Source: Mycolicibacterium pyrenivorans
GTDB taxonomy: Bacteria > Actinomycetota > Actinomycetes > Mycobacteriales > Mycobacteriaceae
Length of the DNA stretch: 64,000 bases
Direction of reading: 5' to 3'
Assembly (NCBI RefSeq): GCF_025821625.1
Contig: NZ_JACKSH010000253.1
Span: 1,715 to 65,714, forward strand
Position 1 is the first letter of the stretch; each line of letters starts with the position of its first letter. Position numbers and translations under genes: made by a program. Under the pieces are notes generated by a model that ran no database searches, was not told the DNA's origin, and was given only the letters and a program-made list of their open reading frames with translations. Below are positions 15,937 through 24,438 of the stretch, piece by piece.

Positions 15937-16950
15937 TCAGCTGCTTCGACTGACGTAGTGCTCGGCGGCGCGCTTGATGAACTGCTCGGTCGGCTTGGGA
16001 TGCCAGCCGAGTTCGCGGGTGGCCTTGGCGTGGCTGGCCGGAGACGTCAACGCCAGCAACCGGGCACCCTGCCTGCTGATGGGAACGTCGCGGCCCAGGA
16101 CCGCGCCGACCGCGTCGGACAGGTGACCGAATCCGTGGACCACAGCCATCGGCATGCCGAAGCGCGGTCGTCGCGCGCCTACCGCGTCAGCGGCGATGGT
16201 CACCAGCTCACGATGTGTCATGTACCGCTCGGAAATGATGTAGCGCTGTCCTACCCGTCCCCGCTGGGCGGCGCGCAGCATCGCGTCGGCGACGTCGTCG
16301 ATGCCGACCACCTCGGCGGCGACGCCACGGATGTAGAACGGCAGCTTCCCGAGTGCCGCCAGCTGGACGAACATCCCCTGCCGCGGTTGCCAATCGGGCG
16401 GCCCGTAAGGGTTGGACACGTTCGCCACGACGGCGGGCAGCCCGCGCTCGGCGTAGGCCAACACCAGCTCCTCGGCGGCCCGCCTCGATTCGACGTAGCC
16501 GCCGGCCTCATCGGCCCAGTTGAACGGGGTGTCCTCGTCCACGGTTGCGCCGTTCCTACCGACCGCGATGGTGCCGATCGTGCTCAGGAAGACGAACTTC
16601 TGCAGGTCGGCGTGCACCGCGACGTCGAGGACCTTGCGCAGACCCTCGACGTTGGTCGCGAACAGGGGAGCCGGATCCCGCAGCTCCGCCCTGGTGTCGA
16701 CGATGCAGTAGTAGACGACGTCGCGATCGGCCATCGCGGCGGCCACCGTCTCCGGGTCGAACGGGTCACCGATCACGCGCTCGACGTCGAGATTTTCGAT
16801 TCCCTTGACGGAACTGCTTTTTCGCAACAGGACCCGGACGTCTGCGCCGCCGGCGGCGAGGTGGCGGGTCACGCATGCCCCCACGTTGCCGCTCGCACCC
16901 ATCACCAGGGCCCGCTGCCCGGACACCGTCACGTCATCATCGCTCGTCAT
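15937..16950 (-). CDS. Extended SDR, NAD-dependent epimerase/3-beta-HSD-like
   Basis: The 337-residue protein has an extended-SDR Rossmann start, ALVMGASGNVGACVTRHLAAGG, near residue 14, FVFLSTIGTIAVG around 120 and the active-site region GGYVESRRAAEELVLAYAERGLPAVVANVSNPYGPPDW. The catalytic motif reads Y-VES-R, so the usual Lys of YxxxK is Arg. VVGIDDVADAMLRAAQRGRVGQRYIIS is the usual substrate-domain motif. The family includes dihydroflavonol reductases and hydroxysteroid dehydrogenases. An inverted repeat ACCGT-N7-ACGGT lies just upstream. It stands alone with no operon partner. Substrate unknown. Confidence 0.75.
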   Translation of the reverse strand: MTSDDDVTVSGQRALVMGASGNVGACVTRHLAAGGADVRVLLRKSSSVKGIENLDVERVIGDPFDPETVAAAMADRDVVYYCIVDTRAELRDPAPLFATNVEGLRKVLDVAVHADLQKFVFLSTIGTIAVGRNGATVDEDTPFNWADEAGGYVESRRAAEELVLAYAERGLPAVVANVSNPYGPPDWQPRQGMFVQLAALGKLPFYIRGVAAEVVGIDDVADAMLRAAQRGRVGQRYIISERYMTHRELVTIAADAVGARRPRFGMPMAVVHGFGHLSDAVGAVLGRDVPISRQGARLLALTSPASHAKATRELGWHPKPTEQFIKRAAEHYVSRSS

Positions 16951-16976
16951 CGGTGGTCATCCTAGCGGTGGGTCCT

Positions 16977-16993
16977 ACCGTAAGACTGACGGT
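16977..16993. promoter_or_regulatory. Inverted repeat upstream of the SDR gene
   Basis: ACCGT (16977-16981) and ACGGT (16989-16993) form a perfect inverted repeat with a seven-base spacer, 27 bases before the SDR start at 16950 on the minus strand. Position and symmetry suit a dimeric repressor. No cognate regulator is adjacent. Confidence 0.3.
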
Positions 16994-17040
16994 CCCGCTC
17001 TCGAGAAGTAACAGTCACGAAGTGATCGGTCTCCCGGCCG

Positions 17041-17499
17041 TCACGCACCACCGAGCGCGTAGTCCATCGGGGGTCCATCCGGGCCAACGGCGCTGTCATC
17101 GGCCAGGGCCGTGGCGACCGTCGTCCCGTTCTGGATCTTGCCCACCACGGTCACCAGCTGATCGGGAGCGAACTGCGTTGCCGCACTGCCTTCTCCGGCA
17201 TCGCCCACGCCGATCCTGTTGGTGTTCGGGGTGATGAGGAACGTCATCACTGTCCCGTCGTCTGCGCGGGTGGTCACCGAATACTCGGTCACCGCGATGA
17301 TTCGCCCCACCTGCTGGACAAGCGTCGGTGCGGCGACCGCCTGTACGGGACGCGGCGCCGGCGTCTCCACGTAGGTCGCGTACGTCCAGACGCCTGCGGT
17401 CACCGCCGCGGCGGGCAGCAGGCTCATGGCCGCGGCACGCGCGCGGCGACGGCGCACCGGCAAACGATGTCTGGAGTGCTGGCCAGCCCTGTCCGTCAT
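17041..17499 (-). CDS. Membrane-anchored or exported protein with a beta-rich domain
   Basis: I do not recognise this 152-residue protein with confidence. Its N-terminus is very basic (RHRLPVRRRRARAAA), followed by a hydrophobic segment MSLLPAAAVTAGVWTYATYV at about residues 24-43 that would be a membrane anchor or uncleaved signal. The outer part, VGRIIAVTEYSVTTRADDGTVMTFLITPNTNRIG and DQLVTVVGKIQNGTTVATALAD, reads like the OB-fold-type DUF5666 domain seen in other exported actinobacterial proteins. ATG 17499 is chosen; an upstream frame to 17562 exists without support. It is monocistronic. Confidence 0.55.
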   Translation of the reverse strand: MTDRAGQHSRHRLPVRRRRARAAAMSLLPAAAVTAGVWTYATYVETPAPRPVQAVAAPTLVQQVGRIIAVTEYSVTTRADDGTVMTFLITPNTNRIGVGDAGEGSAATQFAPDQLVTVVGKIQNGTTVATALADDSAVGPDGPPMDYALGGA

Positions 17500-17813
17500 C
17501 AAAGTTCCGCTCTTTCTCGCACTACCGGCGCCTCTGCGCCGTGTCCCGCCGGTGGCGGGCAATCATCTGTTGTCCCCCCTGATACCCGGCGCGCAAAGTC
17601 CACAAACGGCGCGAAATGAGACACGTATCCACCGCGACGAACGTTTCAACGGCGGCAATCGGGGCAGACAACCAGCGCCAAAGCGTGTCCGGGCGCCTGG
17701 TTCAGCGACATTGCTTGTTCAGCGACATTGGGGGTCCCGCCGCTTGAGACCCCTGACCAACGGGGTATATGGCACTCGGCGGCGCAGGGCCGCGTGGTTT
17801 CGTGGAGGTCGCG

Positions 17814-18821
17814 ATGCTGGGGTGGCTGGATCGCTTGCAGCAGAAGAGCCGGGCCGCGGGCTTCGTCCTCGCAGTGGTCTACAAGTACGTCGACGACCAG
17901 GCCCACTTCCTGGCGGCGCTCATCACGTACTACGCGTTCGTCTCACTGTTCCCGTTGTTGCTTCTGCTCACGACGGCGCTGGGGGTGGTGCTGTCGGGCC
18001 GGCCGGAGTGGCGCGCGAGCATCGTCAACTCGGCCGTCAGCCAGTTTCCCCTCCTCAGTGACCAGCTCAACAGGCCCGAGGCACTCAGCGGCGGCACCAT
18101 TGCGGTGGTCGTCGGAATCGCCGGAGCACTTTACGGCGGCCTCGGCGTCGGCCAAGCCCTGCAGAACGCCATGGACACGGTGTGGGCGGTGCCCAGGTTC
18201 GTCCGCCGTGACCCGATCAGGTCGCGAATCCGCAGCCTGCTGCTGCTGATGGTGCTGGGTTCGGCGCTGATCGCCACCACGCTGCTGACCGCCGTGGGCA
18301 GGATCTCGACCAGCCTGGGCATCCTCGGCACGGGGGGTGTGGTCATCGCTTCCGTTGCCTTGAACACGGCGGTGTGTGTCGTCGCGTTCCGGGTGACCAC
18401 CGCGCGGTCCTTGACCTACCGGGAGGTGCTCCCGGGCGCGGTGCTCGCGGCACTGCTGTGGCAGATGTTGCAGTGGTTCGGCGCGGCCTTCGTCACCCGG
18501 GTCGCGGCGTCCGCCAGTGTCACCAACAGCGTGTTCGCCATCGTTCTGGGGCTGCTGGCGTTTCTCTACCTGGTGTCCACGTCGCTGTTGGTGTGCGCGG
18601 AGATCAACGCCGTGCGGGTCGACGGGCTGCATCCCCGCGCATTGCTGACCCCGTTCACCGACAACGTGGACCTGACCGCCGCCGACCGCAAGATGTATTC
18701 CGGACAGGCCGAAGCGCAGCGCGCCAAGGGATTTCAGCGCGTGGACGTCAGCTTCGACGAGCACGCCTCTCCCGACGATCACGACGGCCCCGATGTCCAG
18801 GACCGATCGCCCACCACGTGA
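17814..18821 (+). CDS. YihY/BrkB-family inner-membrane protein
   Basis: A 335-residue polytopic protein with six probable membrane segments: around ALITYYAFVSLFPLLLLLTTALGVVL, TIAVVVGIAGALYGGLGVG, LLLLMVLGSALIATTLL, GGVVIASVALNTAVCVVAF, VLPGAVLAALLWQMLQWFG and FAIVLGLLAFLYLVSTSLLVC. The AEINAVR after the last helix and the ALITYYAFVSLFPLLLL opening are hallmarks of the YihY (BrkB) family, once misannotated as RNase BN. Function is unknown; transport or envelope roles have been suggested. ATG 17814 has GGAGG five bases upstream. The C-terminal 55 residues are charged and cytoplasmic, with a His/Asp-rich stretch EHASPDDHDGPD. Confidence 0.8.
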   Translation: MLGWLDRLQQKSRAAGFVLAVVYKYVDDQAHFLAALITYYAFVSLFPLLLLLTTALGVVLSGRPEWRASIVNSAVSQFPLLSDQLNRPEALSGGTIAVVVGIAGALYGGLGVGQALQNAMDTVWAVPRFVRRDPIRSRIRSLLLLMVLGSALIATTLLTAVGRISTSLGILGTGGVVIASVALNTAVCVVAFRVTTARSLTYREVLPGAVLAALLWQMLQWFGAAFVTRVAASASVTNSVFAIVLGLLAFLYLVSTSLLVCAEINAVRVDGLHPRALLTPFTDNVDLTAADRKMYSGQAEAQRAKGFQRVDVSFDEHASPDDHDGPDVQDRSPTT

Positions 18822-18893
18822 CGACGGGGGCGGGTTTGCCTGGGCGAAGTCGGGGGTACGCCGCTGCAATGCCATCGGACGGAGGTGCCTTTC

Positions 18894-19121
18894 GTGAGCG
18901 TCACGGGTAAAGCGGGTTCGATCGCCCGACGGGGCGTCAAGGTGCAACGCAGAATCGCGATCACCCAAGCGTTGTTCTGGCCCGCACTGGTCCTCACCGG
19001 AGTCGTCATCGGTACGGCAATGCTGCTGACCGCGCGGCGGACCAATCGGCGACCCTCCCCGACGGCGGCGGACACGATCGAGGAGGCGCCCCTGCCCGGC
19101 AGCCCGGCGGCGTCGGCCTGA
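18894..19121 (+). CDS. Small single-pass membrane protein
   Basis: A 75-residue protein with a basic N-terminus (KAGSIARRGVKVQRR), one hydrophobic segment ALFWPALVLTGVVIGTAMLL at about residues 27-46, then RRTNRR and a soluble Ala/Pro/Glu-rich tail. The GTG start at 18894 has GGAGG eight bases upstream (18881-18885). The frame could begin at GTG 18885, but that would overlap the ribosome site. No family is recognised. It follows the YihY gene by 72 bases and may share its transcript. Confidence 0.5.
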   Translation: MSVTGKAGSIARRGVKVQRRIAITQALFWPALVLTGVVIGTAMLLTARRTNRRPSPTAADTIEEAPLPGSPAASA

Positions 19122-19303
19122 CCGCACCCCGACCCCCGTCGGAATTGGCCGGAGCGTCAATACGCGGCGAGCGAGAATGCCTACGGCACAACATTTTCGA
19201 CTCGTCCATCTGGCAACCGAGCACCGCCTAGACTCAGGTGTCAGCATTTCACCGGTCGCACGGGACGTGGCCCTGTCCCGGCACCGACGAGGGGCGGGAT
19301 CTC

Positions 19304-20389
19304 ATGTTCGACTTCGTGAACCCACGAGCGGCTTGGCGACTGGCCGGCCTTACCGCGACGTGCGCGTTGGCGATCACGGGTACGGCGGCGTGCCAGAGCA
19401 CAGACTCAACGAGCGACGCACCGCCGGGCGTGGCGTTGATCATCAAGACGACGACGAATCCGTTCTTCGTCACGATCGAGAAGGGCGCACAGGAGCGTGC
19501 CACCAAGCTGGGGTTGAATCTGTCCGTCGCTGCAGGAACCCAGGACGGCGACGTCGACAGCCAGGTCGCGGCGATCAACGCCGCGGTCGACCGGGGCGAC
19601 AAGGCCATTCTGATCACGCCCAATGGACCCGGCGTCGACGGAGCGCTCGCGCGGGCCCGCAAGGCCGGCATCTTCGTCGTCGCCATGGACACCAAACCCG
19701 CCGACCCCGACGCGGCGGACATCACCTTCGCGACGGACAACTTCGAGGCCGGCAGGCTCATCGGGGCGTGGGCGGCCAGGAAACTGAACGGCCAGCCCGC
19801 CGTCATCGCGATGCTCGACCTGTTCGGCAACCGCGGAGTCGAGTCCGACTCCGCCAGGAATCAGGGCTTCCTCACCGGCATGGGCATCGCCGTCGCCGAT
19901 CCCGAATACAAGGGTGACGAAGCCCCCACCGGCAACTACAGCCAGGGGACCTACCGCATCGCCTGCCACGAGACCACCCTGGGCGCCAAGGACGAGGGTC
20001 GCGCCGGGATGCAACGGTGCCTGGCCGACAATCCCGACATCAATCTCGTCTACACGATCAACGAGCCCGCGGCCAGCGGCGCCGTCGAGGCGCTGCAGTC
20101 GGCGGGCAACAACGCCACGGTCGTCTCCGTCGACGGGGGGTGTGATCCGGGGATGAAGCTGGTCCGGGAGCGGCTCGTCGGGGCGACGGCTCAGCAGTAC
20201 CCGCTCGAGATGGCCACCGGGGGCATCGATGCCGTCGCCGAGTACCTCGAATCTGGGAGGAGGCCGATCCCGAATCAGGGGATCGACATGATCACCACCG
20301 GTGTCGCGCTCGTCACCGATGACCCCCAACCGGGCGTTCCCAGCATCGACGTCACGCAGGGATTGCAGCGCTGCTGGGGGGCGCCCTGA
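19304..20389 (+). CDS. Sugar-binding periplasmic-type lipoprotein (Peripla_BP_4)
   Basis: A 361-residue solute-binding protein of the ribose/fructose class. The lipobox ITGTAAC places the lipidated Cys at residue 30, after a hydrophobic signal. The fold is clear from GVALIIKTTTNPFFVTIEKGAQERATKLGLNLSVAAGTQDGDVDSQVAAINAAVDRGDKAILITPNGP, which is the family start. The later VVSVDGGCDPGMKLVRERLVGATAQQYPLEMATGGIDAV matches fructose-binding FrcB-like proteins. ABC permease and ATPase genes that normally accompany it are absent on both sides, so it is an orphan here and must borrow a transporter or act as a sensor. It converges on the mce operon with an 85-base gap. Confidence 0.8.
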   Translation: MFDFVNPRAAWRLAGLTATCALAITGTAACQSTDSTSDAPPGVALIIKTTTNPFFVTIEKGAQERATKLGLNLSVAAGTQDGDVDSQVAAINAAVDRGDKAILITPNGPGVDGALARARKAGIFVVAMDTKPADPDAADITFATDNFEAGRLIGAWAARKLNGQPAVIAMLDLFGNRGVESDSARNQGFLTGMGIAVADPEYKGDEAPTGNYSQGTYRIACHETTLGAKDEGRAGMQRCLADNPDINLVYTINEPAASGAVEALQSAGNNATVVSVDGGCDPGMKLVRERLVGATAQQYPLEMATGGIDAVAEYLESGRRPIPNQGIDMITTGVALVTDDPQPGVPSIDVTQGLQRCWGAP

Positions 20390-20474
20390 GCAAAGGCCCC
20401 TGCGTGGCTGCTCGGCGGTTGAAGCTCCCCAATACCCCAGCTGCAGCCCCAGTTTCACGGGGTTGCGGCGGCAA

Positions 20475-21926
20475 TCACTGCGGCGGCAGCAGCATCGTCT
20501 GCCAGGTCTGCTCGGCTGGCGCGGACTGTGCGAGGTCGGACTGCCGGTACTGCTTTCCGTCAGGTCCGACATAGCTGCCCGTGGCTGGGTCGTAGGTGGC
20601 GACCGCCGGCGGTGGTGGTGCGGGCGCGGCAGGCGGTGGGGCATCCGGTGTGCCGGGCCCCAGATCCGGGATCGCCTCACCGGACAGCGTCGCGTTAGGG
20701 TCGCCCTTCCAGTTGAGGCCGTCGTTGAGCGGCACATACTGCTCGTCGCTCTCGCACAGTTTCACCGTCGGCGCACGCTTGCCGGGCCTCGTCACACAGG
20801 GGGTGTTCTTGGCGCCGCGCACATTGAACATCGAGTCCTGCGGGGTTCTGCAGTAGAGGTCGCCCGGCGGGCGTTCCGGGTGGTCCTCGAACGTGGGCGC
20901 CCGCCGCTGGCTGGCCGGCAGGAACCCGGTAGTGCACGGCGGCGGCAGATTGATGTTCAGGTTGAAGCTGAGATATTCGCCCCGGTAGTCCTGCTTGGTG
21001 TCCCGGTTGGCCAAGAATGTTGCCCCCGCTTCAGCGGTGACTTGAGGAAGCAGCACCAGGACCTGCTCAATGTTCGCCTGGTAGGTCAGCGCGACTTCGC
21101 CGACGCTGACCAGATTCGCCAGCAGGATCGGCAAGGTGGGTTGCAGGCGATCGATCAGCTGACGGGCTTCACCGAACGCGGGGCCGCCGTTGTCCAGCAG
21201 ACCGGCGATGTCCTCATCATGTGTTCGCAGTTCGCTGGTCACGGTGGCCAGGTTCGACGCCCAGGCCTGGATCGCATCGGAGGTGTTGGTCTGTGAATCG
21301 AGCACCGGCTGCGACTGCTCGATCAACGCGATGAGCGGGTCGAGGTTCTCCCGCGCCTCGATCGACAGGTCAATGGAGTTGTGAACAATTCGGGTCAGTT
21401 CGGGCCCTAGCCCACCCACCGCCGTATACGACTCGTCGATGGCGGTCCTGAGGTCGTCCTTGGGTATTGCCTGCAGACCGGTGACCACCTGACCGAGGAT
21501 GGTGTTGATGTCGGGTGGCACGCTGGTGTCGGCGAGCGCAATCACGTCCCCGTCCCGGAGCGGCGGCGAGGTGCCATCGCGGGGCAGCAACAGCACGTAC
21601 TGCTCACCGATCGCCGATTGGCTGTGCACCTCGGCTGCGAGATCAGACGGAATGTCGATGTCGGATCTCAGCGACAGCACAGCCGTCACACCCGTGTCGC
21701 TCAAGTCCACGGATTGCACCCGGCCCACTTCGACGCCCCGGTACGTGACGTTGCCACTGGCATAGAGCCCGGCGGCTTTCGGGAGCTGTACCGTCACCGT
21801 GTACTGGCCGACACCGAAGAGCCTGGCCGGCAACTTCATGAATTGCAGGGCCATGAATGCCATGGCGACGAGGGCGATGACCGAAAAAATCGCCAGCTGG
21901 ATCTTGGCCAAACGGTGTAGGTGCAT
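20475..21926 (-). CDS. mceF: Mce family protein F
   Basis: Last gene of the mce operon, 483 residues. An N-terminal anchor IQLAIFSVIALVAMAFMALQF (about 9-29) leads into the Mce/MlaD domain, VTVQLPKAAGLYASGNVTYRGVEVGRVQSVDLS. A long helical region (to about residue 310) follows and then a proline-rich tail PDAPPPAAPAPPPPA. The tail contains YDPATGSYVGPDGKQYRQSDLA, common at the end of MceF proteins. Mce A-F hetero-hexamers form a needle that carries lipids across the envelope. ATG overlaps the mceE stop by one base. The convergent orphan binding protein lies beyond. Confidence 0.88.
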   Translation of the reverse strand: MHLHRLAKIQLAIFSVIALVAMAFMALQFMKLPARLFGVGQYTVTVQLPKAAGLYASGNVTYRGVEVGRVQSVDLSDTGVTAVLSLRSDIDIPSDLAAEVHSQSAIGEQYVLLLPRDGTSPPLRDGDVIALADTSVPPDINTILGQVVTGLQAIPKDDLRTAIDESYTAVGGLGPELTRIVHNSIDLSIEARENLDPLIALIEQSQPVLDSQTNTSDAIQAWASNLATVTSELRTHDEDIAGLLDNGGPAFGEARQLIDRLQPTLPILLANLVSVGEVALTYQANIEQVLVLLPQVTAEAGATFLANRDTKQDYRGEYLSFNLNINLPPPCTTGFLPASQRRAPTFEDHPERPPGDLYCRTPQDSMFNVRGAKNTPCVTRPGKRAPTVKLCESDEQYVPLNDGLNWKGDPNATLSGEAIPDLGPGTPDAPPPAAPAPPPPAVATYDPATGSYVGPDGKQYRQSDLAQSAPAEQTWQTMLLPPQ

Positions 21927-23104
21927 TACGGCCCCTGGTCCCAGCGGTAGGGAGCGGTCAGCGGGTTACCCGGGGTGTTCGGGCCGCCCCCCGTGCAGGG
22001 GCTGGGGTACTGGCCGATGGTGCGCCCCCACTGCAGCTCCAACCACGTCAGGTCGCACTCCCACCGGGTGCCGGTGAACAGTGACGCATCCACACGGCTC
22101 AAGGTGAGGTCGACGATGGCGGTGAGGTTGGCGTAGTCGCCCCGCTGCCACGTCTCGATGGTCTCGTTCGGAAAGGGGAACGTCAGAATTCCGCTCAGCG
22201 CGCGGGTCAGGCTCGGGCCGGCGTTCGCCAGAGATTCCAGGACCGGTCCGGATTCCGTCAGGATCTTGACTATGTCTTCTGTGGATTGATTGACCGTATC
22301 GGTGACCATGGCACCGAATTCGCCCAGCCGATCGGCTGCGTCGACGAGGGCCTGCCGCTCATCGTTGAGTACCGCGAGCGCATCGGGGATGGTTTCGAGC
22401 GCTCGATCCAGCACAGGCTGCTGCCGCGCCAGCTTGCCGACCAGGCGGTTCAGGCTCTCGGTTGCCGCGATGATGTCGCCGGACTGATCGTCGAGGTATG
22501 CGGTAAATCGGTCGAGTTGGTGGATCAGACTCCGCACGTCTTTCTCGCGGCCCCGGAACGCCGTGCTGAATGCCGTTGTGATGTCTTGGAGTTGACCGAT
22601 TCCGCCGCCGTTCAGCACCACCGACAACGCCGCCAGCGTTTGCTCCGTGGTCGGGTAGAGCCCGCTGTTCGCCAACGGAATCACCGACCTGTCGCGCAAC
22701 CTGCCTTCTGGGGCCATGTCTGTCGGGGGTGCAAGTTCGATGTGCTGCGAACCCAGCAAGCTGGTCTGTCCAAGCTTGGCGGTGGAGTTGGCCGGCAGGT
22801 CGACGTCGCCACTCAACGACATGGTCACCAAGGCATGCCAACCCTGGCGCTCGATGTCCGTGACAGTGCCGACCGACACATCAGCAACCCGCACTCGCGA
22901 GTTCTGCTGGAGATTGTTCACATCGGGCATCTGCGCCTGGACGATGAAGGAACCCGGTCCCGTGCCCTGGGTGCCGGGCATGGGTAGCGAGTTCAGCCCG
23001 CGCCAGTCACCGCAGCCGGATACTCCCAAGACCATGATCATGATCAGCAGCGCTGCCATGCGGCTGCGGCTGTCCATCCGGTGGCGGTCGCGGGTGCGTC
23101 TCAT
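21926..23104 (-). CDS. mceE: Mce family lipoprotein E
   Basis: The 392-residue subunit is the lipoprotein of the Mce complex: a basic N-terminus (RRTRDRHRMDSRSR), hydrophobic MAALLIMIMVLGVSGC and a lipidated Cys at residue 31 in the lipobox VSGC. The Mce domain, FIVQAQMPDVNNLQQNSRVRVADVSVGTVTDIERQGWHALVTMSL, is at about 55-125, then a helical segment. LprK/LprN-type MceE proteins share this layout. ATG overlaps the mceD stop by one base, and its own stop overlaps mceF, so expression is tightly coupled. Confidence 0.9.
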   Translation of the reverse strand: MRRTRDRHRMDSRSRMAALLIMIMVLGVSGCGDWRGLNSLPMPGTQGTGPGSFIVQAQMPDVNNLQQNSRVRVADVSVGTVTDIERQGWHALVTMSLSGDVDLPANSTAKLGQTSLLGSQHIELAPPTDMAPEGRLRDRSVIPLANSGLYPTTEQTLAALSVVLNGGGIGQLQDITTAFSTAFRGREKDVRSLIHQLDRFTAYLDDQSGDIIAATESLNRLVGKLARQQPVLDRALETIPDALAVLNDERQALVDAADRLGEFGAMVTDTVNQSTEDIVKILTESGPVLESLANAGPSLTRALSGILTFPFPNETIETWQRGDYANLTAIVDLTLSRVDASLFTGTRWECDLTWLELQWGRTIGQYPSPCTGGGPNTPGNPLTAPYRWDQGP

Positions 23105-24438
23105 CAGCCACCTCCGGGAGGAACCATCAAGCCAGGTAGACCGGCACTGGGATCTGTCGAAACCGTCTCTGGCGCGGGGGAATCCGGCGCAGTCGCCTCA
23201 GCGGCCAACGGCCCGGCCGGCAGCGGCGCCCCGGCAGCGGCGGGAGCGCCCGGTGCGGCCGGCGGAACAAAGTCGGGCCGCATCCAGTCCTCGCTGAAGG
23301 TGACCTCGTTGGGTCGCGCCTGCGCCCCGACGAACAGGTCAAATCCCAAGGGCGGGAAGTTGTACTGTCGGTTCTTCATGATTGGCGCCAGATACTGGGC
23401 ACACAGTTTCGAGGATTGCTCGGCGCCCAGGCGGGATGCGGCCTGGACCGCTCCGCACAGGAAGCCGATCGGGTTGGCGAAGTTGTTGACCGCCAGCGCG
23501 CCGGTGAAGGAACCGTTGGCCGGCTCGAAGATGTTGCTGAAGTTCTGAAACGCGGCAGGTGCAAGGTGTAGTGCTTGCTCGATGTCGTCGAGGCTCTCGA
23601 CCATCGCCGTGGTGATCGATCCCAGCTTGTCCGAGGTGGTGCCGAGGGCCTCACGGTTGTCGGCGGCGAAGCTCTGCAGATCACCGACAACAGAGTTGAG
23701 GTCTTCGACCGTCTGCCCGACCTTGTTGGGGTCGTCGGCCACCAACGCCGTTGTCGCGGCCAGGTTTCCGTTGAGCTGCTCGAGCAGACCAGCGCTGTCC
23801 TCCAGCGCGGACACCAACGTCGACAAATTCTTGAATGTTCCGAAGAGGTCTTGACTGTGGTCTCCGAGCGCGGACAACGTCTGCGACAGCTTGATGATGG
23901 TGTCGCGGATGGCCGGGCCCTGCCCGCGCAGATTGTTGGCGGCGGTGGTGATGAACTCACCCAACGTGCTCACCCCGCCCGGCTCGGTGGGCTGCAGCAG
24001 TTCGTTCACCCGCTGAAGTTGTTCGCGCACGTCATCCCACTCGACCGGCACAGCGGTGCGGGACTGCGGAATCTCGGCGCCGTTCTGCAGCGTGGGGCCG
24101 TCGGCGTACGCGGGCGTCAGTTGGATCGCCCGACCGGTCACCAGCTGCGGCGACATGATGACCGCGTTGACGTCGGCCGGGACCTTGACGTCACTGTCGA
24201 ACCAGAACCAGATCTTGACACGGTCGGGCTGCGGCTCGATCCTGTCCACTTTTCCCACCGGCACGCCAAGGATGCGGACGTCGTCGCCGGGAAACAGCGC
24301 AGTGCTGTTGTCGAAGAAGCCGACCACCAGGGTTCGGGCGCTGTGACCGGACGCACGCACTGCAGTGATCACCCCGCCGATGAGCACCAGCACCAGGGCC
24401 ACGGTCAGGAACTTGCGGGACAGCACACCGGCGATCAC
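23104..24438 (-). CDS. mceD: Mce family protein D
   Basis: A 444-residue Mce subunit: membrane anchor KFLTVALVLVLIGGVITAV (about 9-27), Mce domain LVVGFFDNSTALFPGDDVRILGVPVGKVDRIEPQPDRVKIWFWF near 37-80, a long alpha-helical region with repeated leucine spacing, and an Ala/Pro-rich tail PPAAPGAPAAAGAPLPAGP. GTG start forms a GTGA overlap with the mceC stop. The conserved VPVGKVD loop is typical and no truncation is seen. Confidence 0.9.
   Translation of the reverse strand: MIAGVLSRKFLTVALVLVLIGGVITAVRASGHSARTLVVGFFDNSTALFPGDDVRILGVPVGKVDRIEPQPDRVKIWFWFDSDVKVPADVNAVIMSPQLVTGRAIQLTPAYADGPTLQNGAEIPQSRTAVPVEWDDVREQLQRVNELLQPTEPGGVSTLGEFITTAANNLRGQGPAIRDTIIKLSQTLSALGDHSQDLFGTFKNLSTLVSALEDSAGLLEQLNGNLAATTALVADDPNKVGQTVEDLNSVVGDLQSFAADNREALGTTSDKLGSITTAMVESLDDIEQALHLAPAAFQNFSNIFEPANGSFTGALAVNNFANPIGFLCGAVQAASRLGAEQSSKLCAQYLAPIMKNRQYNFPPLGFDLFVGAQARPNEVTFSEDWMRPDFVPPAAPGAPAAAGAPLPAGPLAAEATAPDSPAPETVSTDPSAGLPGLMVPPGGG

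Noticed and set aside
15820..16965. A 381-codon plus-strand frame over the SDR gene
   Set aside because: It is the complement of a clear extended SDR and shows no motif of its own.
17943..19247. A 434-codon minus-strand frame over the YihY gene
   Set aside because: It is rich in Arg, Gln, His and Gly, antisense to a good membrane protein, and has no ribosome site or homology signal.
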